From Helochares maculicollis (lineage: Eukaryota > Arthropoda > Insecta > Coleoptera > Hydrophilidae), in the NCBI GenBank assembly GCA_033557835.1, contig JAWQRO010000420.1, positions 1-39,318 of the forward strand: a stretch of DNA of 39,318 nucleotides, written 5' to 3'. This document shows, in pieces, positions 22,976 to 35,099 of the stretch (position 1 is its first letter; every line of letters begins with the position of its first letter). The notes beneath the pieces were generated by a model. That model was not told the origin of the DNA. It ran no database searches and worked only from the letters and a program-made list of their open reading frames with translations. The position numbers and the translations under genes were made by a program.

Positions 22976-25900
22976 CTGAAATATTTAAAATTAAAAATTT
23001 ACACACAGATAACTGGCAAATATTGGCAATTCATGCTTCAATCAAGTTTCTTTGATGCAATCAATTAAATAAAATGTGGGTAGCTCAACAGTTTGAATAA
23101 GTTTATTTTAGATTGCTAAATGGGAATGTCAAAAATTTGGGAATAATTAACAAAGATTTTAAAGAAACCCCAATAATATAGGTACAGCAAATATTACTTA
23201 AACGCATTTACTGTATAGAGTAAAAAACAGAATATGCATTACTTACGCTTTGAATCCATCTTTAATTTCATCAAGCTTAGCTGGATCAGTAACTACTGCT
23301 GTTCTTACTTTCTTAGGATCAAATAATGGTGCGATGTACAAATCACCAACTCTGTTAAGGTCATCAATAGTAACATTCATGACTAAGCTTAGGAGAGTCC
23401 TATTGTGCGTGTAGTCAACGCCTTGGAAATATGAAGTCAATGATAAGCTGACAGCATTTCCAATAGTCTTTTCATCCTCAATGATTTCAAATGTAAGAGA
23501 AGATTTTGCTGATTCCAAAAGTGTATTGTCCCACTCTTTTGTTTCAATTTGCTTCAAAGTAATTTCAAGAGCCTCTTTGTATGCACCCACTACGTTTGTG
23601 GCTTTTGTGAATGCAAGGTAAAGCAATCCTTCATTGGGCTTCAGTAACATAGTGTACCCGTAAGAGAAACCTTTTCCTCTGATTTGTTTCCACATTGGAC
23701 CCTGAATAAAACAGATCAATAAAATATTACTTAGTAAAGCAATAAGTTACTTACCTCAGCTTGTACTAAATATTGACAGTAAAGAAGCAATGCAGGTAGA
23801 TCTGGATGGTCTTGAGAATTGATACTTGGCACCGTTTGGTAGAAGAAAGAAGATTCAAGACATCCCATACCTACAAGGCAACAATTAAGAGTATCCTCTT
23901 GGAATGCTCTAAGCAATTGCCAATCTGGTGTTACTTTTAAGCTGGAAGTGTTAAACCATTTTAATTTAAGCAACTGATAAAAGTTTAATACCGAGAATAC
24001 ATAATGTAATAACATACCTTGTTACTTCAGCCGCTTTCTTGTCACTCAAAGTATCCTCAATTACTTTGGAAGCAGTTGGTTTTAGCTGCTCCAAATTTCC
24101 AGCAAAATACAAAACCATATTATTTGGATCTGTTATAATTTCCCTCAACTTGTTAATGCATGTAAGTATATCATTTGTTTCCCCCTTTTCTATTTGTTCC
24201 AACATGGTATTTAAAAAGTTATGTTGGCTAATGATGCCGTTGGCATAATGGTTGGTATCTGCGAAAAACATTTAATATATTAAAGTTCTTAAACTTCTCT
24301 GTTGTGATTACGCACCAGCTCTATAGTTCAAAGCCCTTAATAAATACGCAACAACACCACTCCCACTACGCTTGGCCTGAGCAACATCATTGACCATTTT
24401 TGTGGCAATTATCTTCAGTCTTTCAATATTAAACACAGTATTATACAAAAGTTCTTTCAGCCAGGTCACTCCCCTTTCGTACTTAGCGGTTTCCACTTGT
24501 AAATAAACTGATGCAGTTTGGCCGTACGATCCAACGGAAAAACGTTTTTGTCGTGGATTGAGACCAATTGTGCCACCGCTAGACACCGTATCATTATTTA
24601 ATTCAGTCACGACATCTTCATAAGATATCAAAGTATCACCTCTTTGAATTGGAGACTCGAAGAGAGCCTCTAATAATATTGGTAAGTAAAGACGCAGCTC
24701 TTTGGGTATTGGAGAAGTATCCAAGAGAGCAAATATCTAAAATTCATTAAGCAATATATCAGTCAACTTACGGACATACACTTGAACTGTAACTTACATA
24801 AACAAATTCTGTTTTAACATGGTCAAAATACGTAAAAACAGGCATTTGGGACAAATCTATATATTTTCTGTCATCTAAATCAGTCCTGTGGCGAACTATA
24901 GTGTGAAAATTGATCGAATTTATACTGGGAATTGCAACTGAAGTTAACATGGAGTCAGGAGGTGGTCTTTCATTGAATTCAATTGCCTTTTCTAATTCTT
25001 CTTCTTTGAGCCTGAGTCCCTCTTCTCCAAGCCCTTGTATCTGATTTTCAATCCTCAATTTTTCTTCGGCAGCCATGCGTTCTTTTTCTCTAATACTTGG
25101 GACTGCTTCAATTGAAATGATCTTATTATCCACTAAATATTTTCGCAGTAGCTGCACCCAGTATGTTTTTGGTTCTTCAAGTGCCTTATCAAGATCTACT
25201 AATGGGTTAATTCGTTGCTCAAGCTAAACAGAAAAGTTAAATTTGATTTAATACCAACAATTGTTCCACCAATTTTCATAATTAAATTAAATCTAGTGAT
25301 TACTACAAGATTATTCTAAATAAATACTTACATCTTCCCTGGTATTCCCATACAACATATGTCCGATAACCATAAAAGCCACAGCATAATGTGGAGTATT
25401 CTCAATGCTACTCAAGCTCTCGAGTTTATGGCGATTGATAATATTCTTCATGCGCTCCATGTCTATATTATCTTCATCAACAATTTTCTTTAAGGCTCTT
25501 TCTAGTTTTGGTTTGATAAGTGGCAATTTTTCCTTAGGGACGTTTTCAAAAATTATGTATAAGCAGGATTCAGAATTTTCAGTTAGATTGTACACCACCT
25601 TACTAGCATAGGGATCTTCCACTTCAACAAACTCCTTTTGAAGAGGTGACACAGAAAAATCAGTGAGATATTTTAGCAAAAGAGAGGTGGTAGTAAAAGT
25701 ATACAAATCAGTCACCACACAGGGTCCCCTCCAAGCAACACAGAATAAACCGTTTTTCTCTTCATCTGAAGGATAGTTGATTTTGATATATTTAGAATCA
25801 GGTATTGGAGGCACGGGAGTTTGCCATGGTCTTGTAAATGGCCCGCGTTCTCCTTTTGACAGTATTTTATCTTCTAATGGTGCTAAAGCTTTGAAAACAT

Positions 25901-28900
25901 CTTCAGGTTTAACTTGTCCGGTTATGATAATTTTAAGATTTTCAGGCCTATAAAACTCTTTATGGTATTCTTTAACTTTAACATTGTTTGTAGATTCGCG
26001 CAAATTCTTCATAATACCACCCGTTTCAGATTTATAGCCACAATGTCCGGGATAGACTTCACGAGCCATGTGCAGATGGAGCCTAGATTCTGCAGAATTT
26101 TCTCTTCCTTGCATTTCACAATAAACTACACCAGCATCATCACCTTTGCCTGTGATGTGATGTACTTCAGTGACAAAGCCTTCGTCCTAGATTTAAAAAT
26201 ATTAATGTTATAAATTTAATTTTAATATAGTTACAAAACTGGTATATGAAATTGAAAGGGTTTATGAATGTGTAAATTTTAGGTTTTGTGTAAAAAAGTG
26301 TTGTGTGTGATTTATGTTTTTAAAACTTACTGAAAGCACAGGATACAATATGTGATCTAAGAATATTGGCATGAGAGACAAAAATCCCTCACTCCCAGCT
26401 GTCTCCATGGTATAGCATGTGTGATCAGTATCAGTCCACGCATTGGTACCAGAAGCCAAGCAACGGTTAGCCAATAGATCTAAGACACCTTTGTAGGGAT
26501 ACTGCTCGCTACCAAGAAATATAAGATGTTCTAGAGTATGAGGAAGTCCATCATCATCATGGGCTTCAGTTACTGAAATAAAACATGTTAAATACGTATT
26601 ATATACTCTGACAAAATGATATTTTGTTGCTTAAATGTACCCATACAACAAATTAAAATGGAAATAAGGAATGTTATTCCCATTTCTTTGAACATGTCTT
26701 TTCAGGAATTGCATACTAGAAATTTTTTCATATTGATTTCAAAATGTTACTTAATATCAATCATTATAGTGCTGAGCTTTATTTCTCTTTATATGTTAAA
26801 AGTGCTGATAATTTTTTTAAATCATTCTTTTCACTTAATCCTGTACAAAATTGAACATATTTGTCAGTATTTATTTATGGTACTTGTAAACATATCAGAT
26901 GAATTGAATAAAAAAGCATTTTATTATAAAGTTATACCATTAAAAAAATAAATTTTATAGAAATCCAGAGAATATTAACAAACATTTTTTCCCACACATA
27001 CATTTGTTGTAGACCTTCTAGTCACTGGCGTCCACAATTTCGTGTGAGAATTCTTACATACACCATTTTACGAACCGAGATACTATTTAGCATATCGATT
27101 GGAAGCTTTGACAATCATTTTAATAAGTAGGTAAGTATTAAAATACGTCAAAATATCATTGAAATGATTGTTTATCAATGAATAATGAATAACTAAGAGC
27201 AAAAAAGTTTAAAAACGACAAATTACAAGCATTATTAGATGAAGACGATACACAAACACAACAAATGATGGCGGAGCAGTTGAATGTCACTCGGTAAGCC
27301 ATTTTCGATCATCTGAGAGCCACGGAGAATATTCTAAAGGTTGGAAAATGGGTTCCACACAAATTGAACGAATGACAGATAGAAAGATGACAAATATTGT
27401 GAGAAGTGCTGCATTTACGCCACAAAAGAAAGGGTTTTTTGCATCGGGTTGTAACTGGCGATAAAAAATGGATATATTTTGAGCATCCAAAACGTAAGAA
27501 ATCGTGGGTAACACCTGGACAACCAGCCACATCGAGTACAAAACCGAATCGTTTTGGGAGGAAGACAATGCTGTTCATATGGTGGGATCAGCAGGAGTAA
27601 TATACTACGAGCTTCTCAAATCCGGCAATTTAAGCCATGCATTGATCGAAAAACGCCCAGAATGGGCTCGAAAACACGGCAAAGTCATTCTGCAGCATGA
27701 CAGCGCTCCTGCACATTCAGCCAAAGTGGTCAAAGAAACGGATTCTTCGCTTGGTTGGGAACTCCTACCCCATCCGCCGTATTCACCAAACCTGGCGCCT
27801 TCCAATTATCACCTCTACTCATCGATGGGATATGCACTGGCTGAGCAACTTCACGACTTTCTAGGATATACAAAAGTGGCTCAATGAAAGTTGAATCTTT
27901 CTTTTGGAATGGTATCCATAAATTGCTGGAGATATGGATAAAATGTGTAAAAAAACGAGGGCCAATGCTTAGAATAAAAAAATGTTTTATCACTGTTCTT
28001 AAATAATTGCGTATTTTTCATGAAAAAAATGACATTTTAAACTTGCGCACCTGGTATTCATTGTAGAAAAAATACAAAAATGTTACTAGACCTCTAAATT
28101 TTACTATTTACATCTGCACATTTGTTTATCTACAACAAGGATTATAATGTAACGGATTATTTATTTAAAGTAAAATGTTCTTGTAAAAAGCTGTCAAAAA
28201 TTATGTCAAATAGAATTTAGACTTGATCTTTATTAGCATGCACATATTCTGTTTAAACTTCAACTTCTTTATTCTTGACTGCATGTTTTTATATCAAAAG
28301 AATTCTTCTATTATGTTTTGGACTATTCATGTTTGTTCTAAGACAAACATTGCTCTTGCTAAGCATGAAAGTAGAGTGGGATTCCTTTAAGCAATATTAG
28401 AAACAGACTAAAATCGCAAAAATACCAGGAAAGGCCATTGCAAAAGTATTGCCAAACATAGGAAGGTCAAGAGTCAGCAAAATATTCCTATACAGCAGAA
28501 AAATTATGTTTCCATTGTTAAACATGGTAGAAGCGTGGAAATACATGATGGAAAAGACCAACAGAAACACAGCAAATGAAGTACAAAATAATGACAGTCT
28601 ACAGGGATCACCACCACTGGAACTTCTTGTAGATTAGAGTACAAGATATAACAAAGTGGACAAAATAGCAACATGGAGAGATTGGAGATCACATAAATTT
28701 TGTCGTGACACATTTGGTTCAGGGCATATTTGCACTGTTTAAGGAGTATGAAATACAAGATGTGTCAGTAAAGATGATAAAATGCCGACACCAAGCAACA
28801 TAGGAGTAAACTCTTGTTTACTGATACGAGATGGTTTTTAATAAAACTACAGACGTCATGAAGATTGTATTGAAGTGCAAGAGAACTTATAAAAGAGAGG

Positions 28901-31144
28901 TTGAAAGATTAAACAAAATTGTCAGTCATATAGAAAGAGACTAGTATACTACGAGACTCCTTCTATCAAAAATAATGCTGATTCAGTTCCAATGTAGATA
29001 AAAGAAAGTCACGTTTGGTTCAGGGCATATTTGCACTGTTTAAAGAGTATGAAATACAAGATGATTCAGTAAAAACGAAAAGATGCCGACACCAAGCAAC
29101 ATAGGAGTAAACTCTTGTTTACTGATACGAGATGGTTTTTAATAAGACTGCATATGTCGCGAAGATTGTATTGAAGTGCAAGAGAACTTATGAAGGAGAG
29201 GTTGAAAGATTAAACAAAATGGTCAGTCATATAGTATACTATGAGACTCCTTCTATCCAAAATAAGGCTAATTTGGTTCCAACGTAGATAATACAAAGTC
29301 ACGTTTGATTCAGGGCATATTTGCACTGTTTAAGTAGTATGAAATACAAGATGTATCCGTAAAGATGAAAATATGCCAACACCAAGAATCATAGGAGTAA
29401 ACTCTTGTTTACTGATACGAGATGGTTTTTAATAAGACTACAGATGTCATGAAGATTGTATTAACATGCAAGAGAACTCATGAAAGAGAGGTTGAAAGAT
29501 TAAACAAAATGGTCGGTCATATAGAAAGAGACTAGTATACTATGAGACTCCTCCTATCCAAAATAAGGCTGATTTGGTTCCAACGTAGATAATACAAAGT
29601 CACGTTTGATTCAGGGCATATTTGCACTGTTTAAGTAGTATGAAATACAAGATGTGTCAGTAAAGATGAAAATATGCCGACACCAAGAATCATAGGAGTA
29701 AACTCTTGTTTACTGATACGAGATGGTTTTTAATATGACTACAGATGTCATGAAGATTGTATTGACATGCAAGAGAACTCATGAAAGATAGGTTGAAAGA
29801 TTAAACAAAATGGTCAGTCATATAGAAAGAGACTAGTATACTACGAGACTCCTCCTATCCAAAATAAGGCTGATTCGGTTCCAACGTAGATAATACAAGG
29901 TCACGTTTGGTTCAGGGCATATTTGCACCGTTTAAGGAGTATGAAATACAAGATTTGTCAGTAAAGATGAAAAGATCCTGACACCAAGCAACTTAGAACT
30001 CTTGTTTACTGGTTCAAAATAGTTTTTAATACGAATACAGATGTCGTGAAGATTGTATTGAAATGCAAGAAAAATAATGATAGAGGTTGAAAGATTAAAT
30101 AAAATGGTCATATAGAAAGAGACTAGTATACTACGAGACCTCCTATTCAAAATAATGCTGATGTGGTTCCAACGTAGATAATACAAAGGTGTGTTTTAAT
30201 AGGTTCCCAAAGCTTCATTGATCGAGTTTCCAACAGTTTTGTAATAATTTATGCCATTTTAAGGTATTTTTCCCTTTTTAATCTAGTATGCTTCAGAAAA
30301 TTATCGTTGTCTGAAAATATAACAATAAAGTTTTCTTCTTATGTTTTCATTGCTTAAACAAAACCTTTTGTAACCATTAAAAATGTGGAGTATCTCCTCT
30401 TAGAATTCTTAAAAGTCCCAAAGCACATAAACACATATAAAGTGCAAAAATCAATCTGAAATGTATTGCCTGATAATCATAAAAACTGGGAAACATTCTT
30501 TTTATATATAAGCTCGTAGTGGATATGCCACATGGTTTGACTCAGGCACAGCTTCTTCCAACTATATATCTCTATGGCAGTACTTAATACCTCGAAAAGA
30601 AAAATGGCTTGCAGTTCAGCCAATGTGAAGCAATTGAAATTTATAAATCATAAAATCTCCTATATTGACTTAGTTACTACCTTATGGTATACATTGCAAC
30701 ATTATACAAACAAAAGCATCAAGTTGAAATCAAGTTCCCTTGTACACAGATACAGCATGACCTTATCTATTCTTAGAAACCTGGGAATGAATTATTGAAT
30801 ATCCATATTGAAAAGCAGGGTGGATATTTTTATATATAGGCAAACGAAATGATAAATACTCAATAATGCGAGGTAAAAACTGAAACTATATTCAGAACAA
30901 CTCTATTGGCTCAAATGCACATTTATAGAATGTTTTATAAATGTATGAAGTTTGAATAATTAATTGTCTTACCCAAACAAAAGTAACCATTTACTACTGG
31001 CCCATCTACCTCTGCTATCACTACCGTTAGCCCAGTCTTTTTGGACATGAATTCATGAACGGGAATTTTGTTATAAGCATTCAATGAGTACAACAATTCA
31101 AAATTGCCCGTCCTTATGTCGGGGGTGCTGTCCACAGGAGGCAT
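22900..31144 (-). CDS. M16 zinc metallopeptidase, C05D11.1-like (9 coding exons)
   Basis: Exons (minus strand): 31144-30973, 26572-26331, 26186-25332, 25223-24798, 24736-24316, 24258-24018, 23941-23755, 23701-23247, 22975-22900. All introns are GT-AG and the frame joins to 1024 residues. M16 peptidases use an inverted zinc motif; here it is HTLEH at residues 69-73 (26540-26526), followed by the F-L-G-S-E-Q-Y-P-Y block. Glu162 in G-V-V-Y-C-E-M is the likely third zinc ligand by analogy with presequence proteases (inference). Length and layout (two M16 halves, an acidic/basic linker rich in Glu around residues 440-480) match the animal family called uncharacterised protein C05D11.1. No signal peptide or membrane segment is seen, so it is probably intracellular. 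Substrate unknown. Intron 1 is 4.4 kb and holds a mariner copy and a tandem array; the others are 57-145 bases or so. Confidence 0.93.
26331..26572 (-). CDS. M16 gene coding exon 2 (zinc-binding motif)
   Basis: The exon starts after tatttcag and encodes the D-D-D-G-L-P-H-T-L-E-H zinc site, then the segment through A-S-G-T-N-A-W-T-D-T-D-H-T and D-H-I-L-Y-P-V-L-S. It ends at a gtaag donor in phase 0. His69, Glu72 and His73 are intact. Confidence 0.95.
27195..28054 (+). mobile_element. Mariner 3, lacking its 5' part, inactive
   Basis: This copy has the same lineage as mariner 1: shared runs include cacaaacacaacaaatgat and the right terminal repeat aaacttgcgcacctgg ending at 28054 with TA after it. 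The left terminal repeat and the first ~370 bases are missing. The transposase remnant shows G-D-K-K-W in place of G-D-E-K-W, the second Asp in H-D-S-A-P-A-H, and Asn in place of the third Asp (A-P-S-N-Y-H). A deletion removes residues between L-L-K-S-G and N-L-S-H-A-L, and there is a frameshift near 27590. Confidence 0.9.
27400..27887 (+). pseudogene. Mariner 3 transposase pseudogene
   Basis: Two overlapping frames (27406-27600 and 27504-27887) together carry R-H-K-R-K-G-F-L-H-R-V-V-T-G-D, K-R-K-K-S-W-V-T-P-G-Q-P, I-W-W-D and W-A-R-K-H-G-K-V-I-L-Q-H-D. The catalytic triad is broken at the third position (Asp to Asn), independently of the different lesion in mariner 1. Confidence 0.85.
28411..28640 (+). 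mobile_element. Possible LINE (R1/Jockey-like) ORF2 C-terminal remnant
   Basis: The plus strand reads K-I-P-G-K-A-I-A-K-V-L-P-N-I-G-R, then a weaker part with V-E-A-W-K-Y-M. The K-A-L/I-A-x-L-L/V-P-N-I-G block followed by L-Y-G-A-x-x-W is typical of the post-catalytic region of R1/Jockey-type reverse transcriptases. The similarity is short and read by eye. It lies directly before the tandem array and may be part of the same element. Confidence 0.35.
28708..30186 (+). repeat. Five-copy ~300-bp tandem array
   Basis: The motif ttcagggcatatttgca recurs with anchor positions 28716, 29017, 29307, 29608 and 29909, giving steps of 301, 290, 301 and 301 bases. The 290 step is explained by one 11-base deletion in copy 2 (missing from atagaaagagactagtat). 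Copy 5 is more diverged and shortened. Neighbouring units look very similar, so the amplification is fairly recent or homogenised. In one frame each unit reads H-L-V-Q-G-I-F-A-L-F-K-E-Y-E-I-Q-D-V and further on C-K-R-T-Y-E-R-E-V-E-R-L-N-K-M-V, interrupted by stops. This could be the 3' end of a LINE ORF2. Confidence 0.93.
30973..31144 (-). CDS. M16 gene coding exon 1
   Basis: The exon starts with ATG in good context (atcaacATGcc) and encodes MPPVDSTPDIRTGNFELLYS and on to G-P-V-V-N-G-Y-F-C-L. The donor is gtaagac in phase 1; it joins the acceptor at 26573 to give a Val codon, then T-E-A-H-D-D-D-G. Without splicing, the frame ends a few codons later. Confidence 0.9.
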
Positions 31145-31735
31145 GTTGATATTAATAATAGAATTGATAGGTAGACCACGAAAATGGTTAGTTGCACTTC
31201 ACCGCAAAATTCGATGCAAGTTGATTATCAAAATGAAGAGTGGTTCAAGTAAAGTATTGAAATAAATGACTGGAAAACTTTTTGCCGGATAGTTTGACAG
31301 CCTCTATGAATTGTTAAAAGTTGACAAGCAATTGACATTTGATTACGGTACGAAAGATGCTTGGAAGTCCCAGTATCTAGTAAATTTTGCTTTGATACAC
31401 CAAAAACAACGCAATAATTTACTACAAAATAAGCGAATTTGTCTACCAAATATCTACACTATGCTGTGAATGTATTGATTATAGCTACTTTACATATGAT
31501 ATTGGGCTTAAATATAACTAATTGCTAACTATTCGATTGGGGATAATATATATATATTGTATTTAATAACGCAGAAGGCACAATTTCTAACAAAAAATTG
31601 CTTTAACACCATAAATGTATGTTATACGCAGACACAAACGTGTATAAATAAATAAAGGTTGTAAAGTGAGTGAGAGTAAAAATGAACATAATGATAATGC
31701 TTTGCATTCTAATGATAATTTAATAAATATATATA
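31145..31735 (-). other. Upstream region of the M16 gene
   Basis: About 590 bases between the M16 start codon and transposon copy B. No TATA box or initiator was identified with confidence. The promoter should lie here if there is no upstream untranslated exon. Confidence 0.5.
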
Positions 31736-33140
31736 CAGCCTGCTTCAAAATTATGTTACAAAACTTACATGGGTGGTAGATATAAGAAATAATAAGCGAT
31801 AGCTTTTTACTTGCATTTTGGGGCATAATTAGTAACTGAGGTATTAATTACATGTGCATGTTAAGAACCACTGTTGGAATTCCCTATGACGTCGTCGGTC
31901 GAGCACAGACGAATTTCCTGCATATTTAAAAGAATCACCTTCTTGTTTAATTTTAAAGCATCTGGACACAAAACTGACGAAATAATAATAAAAAACCCTT
32001 ATTGAAAAGAAATACGAGTAAAAAAAGTTAACAGCTCAATAAATTTTAACTGGAGAGGAAAAACAAGCACCACATGTTCGGTCGGATTGCGTTCATTTCA
32101 AATTGTTTTTAATACATTATTTACGATTGCGCAAGTTAGCAAAACTTTTCTTTATGCCTTATTCAAAGAAAGACATCCTTACTATTATGCAAATCAGCTG
32201 TACTTACTAAGCTTTAAACAAGAAAAACCATCATTTTATTGTAAGCAAGGTTATAAAAATGAAAGAGGATGCTCATCGAAAAACGTAAAGCGCAATAAAT
32301 TTTGCAACCACAGACGCAAAAGAAGCGGTGCATGTTTTTCTGTCGTCGCAATAACATGAATTTGTACTATTAGTTGTGATAGAAATTAACTGTAGTCTGT
32401 CGTATTTAAGTAGGCATCGAATTTTAACGATAAAGAATGTCGACAATTATGTTATTGTTTAGTTAGCAATGTATAATGTAACCATTCTTTCGAGGTCACG
32501 TTCGTTCTCCATATAAAAAAACAACGCGCTCGAATAAAATTTTACTTATATGGTTGTTTATGTTCTTTTTTCTGTCTTTATGTTATTAGCAAGGTTTTGT
32601 GTTCGTGAAATAATTTTAAGTTGTGATTATGACGGATCTAACACTTTGTTCTGATTGTGATGCCGGTATTTTACTAGAGATAAAGGTAACGTTAGTTTGC
32701 GGTGTATGATGTAATCGTGTTTTTTGCGGCGGAAGATAGTAAAAGCGACCTTTTTTAAGGTCACGTTCTGTTTTCAATGATCCGAAACAACGCGGAGCTA
32801 TAAAATTTTACTTCAATACTTGTTTATGCTCTTTTTCTGTTTCTCTTTGATAAGGGGATGGTTTTGCGTTCATGAAAAAATTTAATCTCCAGGTTTTGAA
32901 AGATCTAACGATGTGTTTGATTGTGATGCCGCTATTTTTATAGCAATAACGGTGCCGTTGTGTCTGCATAATATTCTTTAACCCAGCATGGTCTATCGGC
33001 ATCATTTCAACTATGCCAGGAGTCTCAAATTAGCCAAATTTTCAACTATTTTATTTAAACTTATAAAATACCAGGTCGTGGTCACATTGGCATTCTTAAC
33101 ATGTAGGTTAAGTATTGTAAATTAATTATGCAACACCCTG
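31736..33140. mobile_element. Non-autonomous TA-target DNA transposon, copy B
   Basis: The 1405-bp element starts cagcctgcttcaaaattatg and ends attatgcaacaccctg. The ends are imperfect inverted repeats (reverse complement of the right end: cagggtgttgcataat). TA lies on each side. Long stretches match copy A, for example gaaccactgttggaattccc and accaggtcgtggtcacat. It is about 250 bp longer than copy A because a segment around 32260-32470 is missing from A. Two internal direct blocks start near 32493 and 32758 (period about 265 bp), matching those of copy A. There is no transposase. Confidence 0.85.
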
Positions 33141-35069
33141 TATAATTATTATTTGGCTGTTTTCTTAATTTAGTACACATTCTCAAGACGTTATCTTAAC
33201 TTTAGACCATCTATTAACGTAAAAGAATACTAGAGTATCGCCGAAAAAAATTTGGATACTCTTTACAACATACAGCTGTGACATTTAAGTCACTGTGTAT
33301 AGTAACACCTAATTGGTCTTTTATTGATAATTGGTATACAACATTGCTATAAAACAGCTAGATGCAAACAAAAAAGTAATTAGTTGGTAGGTTTTACCTC
33401 ATATGCAATAGACTTTGATGCATATGAAAACACGATTGTAGACGTTAGAGGCCCTGCCGATAGATTTATTTATAGATAGACTACAGCAAATTGACTTCAA
33501 ACGTGCTACTATCCCGAACAAAATACTTATAAAACAGTAACAGAAAAATAAGTGATCAATTTGAATTGGGAAATAAATTTTGTGAAATCACGATTAAACA
33601 AAATCTTCAGCTATCATCGAAACATAAGCTTACAATTCGTCAGATATTAAAATTCAACAAATTTGTGACTATTGGAAAAAAGTGTCTGGGCGCATAACAT
33701 GTATACAATTATATCTATATAAATCATTAGTCAGAAATTCAACTCCATACGATAATGTGTACTGCATAGCTGCAACTTTTAAGTCAACAAGAAATAAAGC
33801 ACTCAAATCTAGACTGAAGATAATTGTAGTGATAGAGAAGCTAATGAGACAACGAAGCATGAACACGAATCAAATGAATTTATTGCTGGAATTACCATAC
33901 GCTATAAATAAGTGAAACATTTTAAGAAAGCAAAATATGAATGCAAAACAAAACTTCTAATTATTTTATCGGATATTGTAGGCTTCAAACAAACTTGCTG
34001 AATAATTACAAATGAAAGTTTGTAATTGCAAAGATTTTCAGCTTATACGCTCTTAAAATCGAATCACAAAGCCAAACACAAGGCAAAGTGAATCTAAGAA
34101 AGCAAATGCATAAATCTAATATTCTGCATACTTCAGTACACTAAATAAAATGCAATTTAACAATCAATAAATGTGTAATACCGAAATAGGGTGAATTCAG
34201 TTATCTAACGTCCAATGATTGGTATACATAAAATAAAATAAAATCAAACTCTAGGTTTAAGCCTACAATCAAACTATTAAGATTTTTCTAATATTTACTC
34301 TAAAAATGGCATAGAATCTCCTTGTCAAAATAGTAATAAAAATTTAATCAATGAAAATAAAACATATAATTTCATTGGTTTATTTTCGCATGCATTAATG
34401 TTTATTTAAAAATGTAGGATAGAGAGCAATATTGTTGCTTAATTAATGCACGAAGCGCTGATGGGAATGCAGGTTTTAAACAATACAATAAAGATTTATT
34501 ATCCATTAAAACAATATTAAATTTTTATAGAAAGCTATATATTATTACGTTCTACTTGCATTCACTATCTCTTGCTTCTGTTCTGGTGCCAGAAAGCAGA
34601 AAAGCGTTACCATTTTATGTACTTAGACAAAGATGGATACTCATTAGGTATATTCAAGACTAAGCAGTTGCAGTATGTACCTGTGAGAGACATGAATTCT
34701 GGGTTAAGATAGAGTACTAGTGGGGAATACTACGATTCATTCGCATGAGCACACTGAAACTTACTATTGCTCCGAGCAGTACAATTCGCGGGTAAAGTAC
34801 TCCTATACCTGTATTTAAGAGTAAACATAAAAAGTCAATAAAAAAGTGAAATTCAACTGCAAGAGACCTCGAGTTTTATGTACCGACAGCAATTATGAGT
34901 TTATTGAAGCTCTGCTTGAAGGATTAATTATTTGTGGCCTTTAGTTCAAAAATTGCTTAGCCGGCAAAGACTTCTTCAATTTAAAAAGTGTTTGCTTCAT
35001 CAACCAGTGAGTTCAAACTATGTGTTAGATTTTGAACATATAAGTGATATTTCGGTAGAAGTGTTAAAC
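33141..35069. other. Intergenic, no gene recognised
   Basis: AT-rich DNA. The open frame at 33682-33915 (77 codons) has no recognisable motif. No repeats shared with other parts of the window were seen. Confidence 0.5.
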
Positions 35070-35099
35070 ATGATCAATTCCAAAGCGCAAAATGGCAAG
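35070..35099 (+). CDS. Candidate first coding exon a (speculative)
   Basis: ATG at 35070 encodes MINSKAQNGK and is followed by a gtaagc donor in phase 0. The frame is open further upstream (34932 on), but without an earlier ATG. The short hydrophilic peptide resembles the kind of tail that DPP4 exon 1 provides. No acceptor exon is visible in the window, so this is only a candidate. Confidence 0.25.

Larger units (their letters stand above)
26573..30972 (-). other. M16 gene intron 1
   Basis: A 4.4-kb intron, far longer than the others of this gene. It holds mariner 3 (27195-28054), a LINE-like remnant (28411-28640) and the ~300-bp tandem array (28708-30186). Stretches 26574-27190 and 30190-30970 show nothing recognisable. 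Confidence 0.8.

Noticed and set aside
22828..23055. Plus-strand 75-codon open frame
   Set aside because: It is antisense to the last exon of the M16 gene, which has proper splice sites and a frame-restoring join; the plus frame is a shadow.
23243..23245. Stop codon TAA as the true end of the M16 protein
   Set aside because: The TAA lies within a perfect gtaagt donor, and the downstream exon continues the protein in frame with a sensible C-terminus.
26616..26951. Plus-strand 111-codon open frame
   Set aside because: It lies antisense in M16 intron 1, is dominated by Ile/Leu/Phe from AT-rich codons and has no motif.
30574..30798. 74-codon open frame as a gene
   Set aside because: It lies in M16 intron 1 on the opposite strand with no family motif or splice partners.
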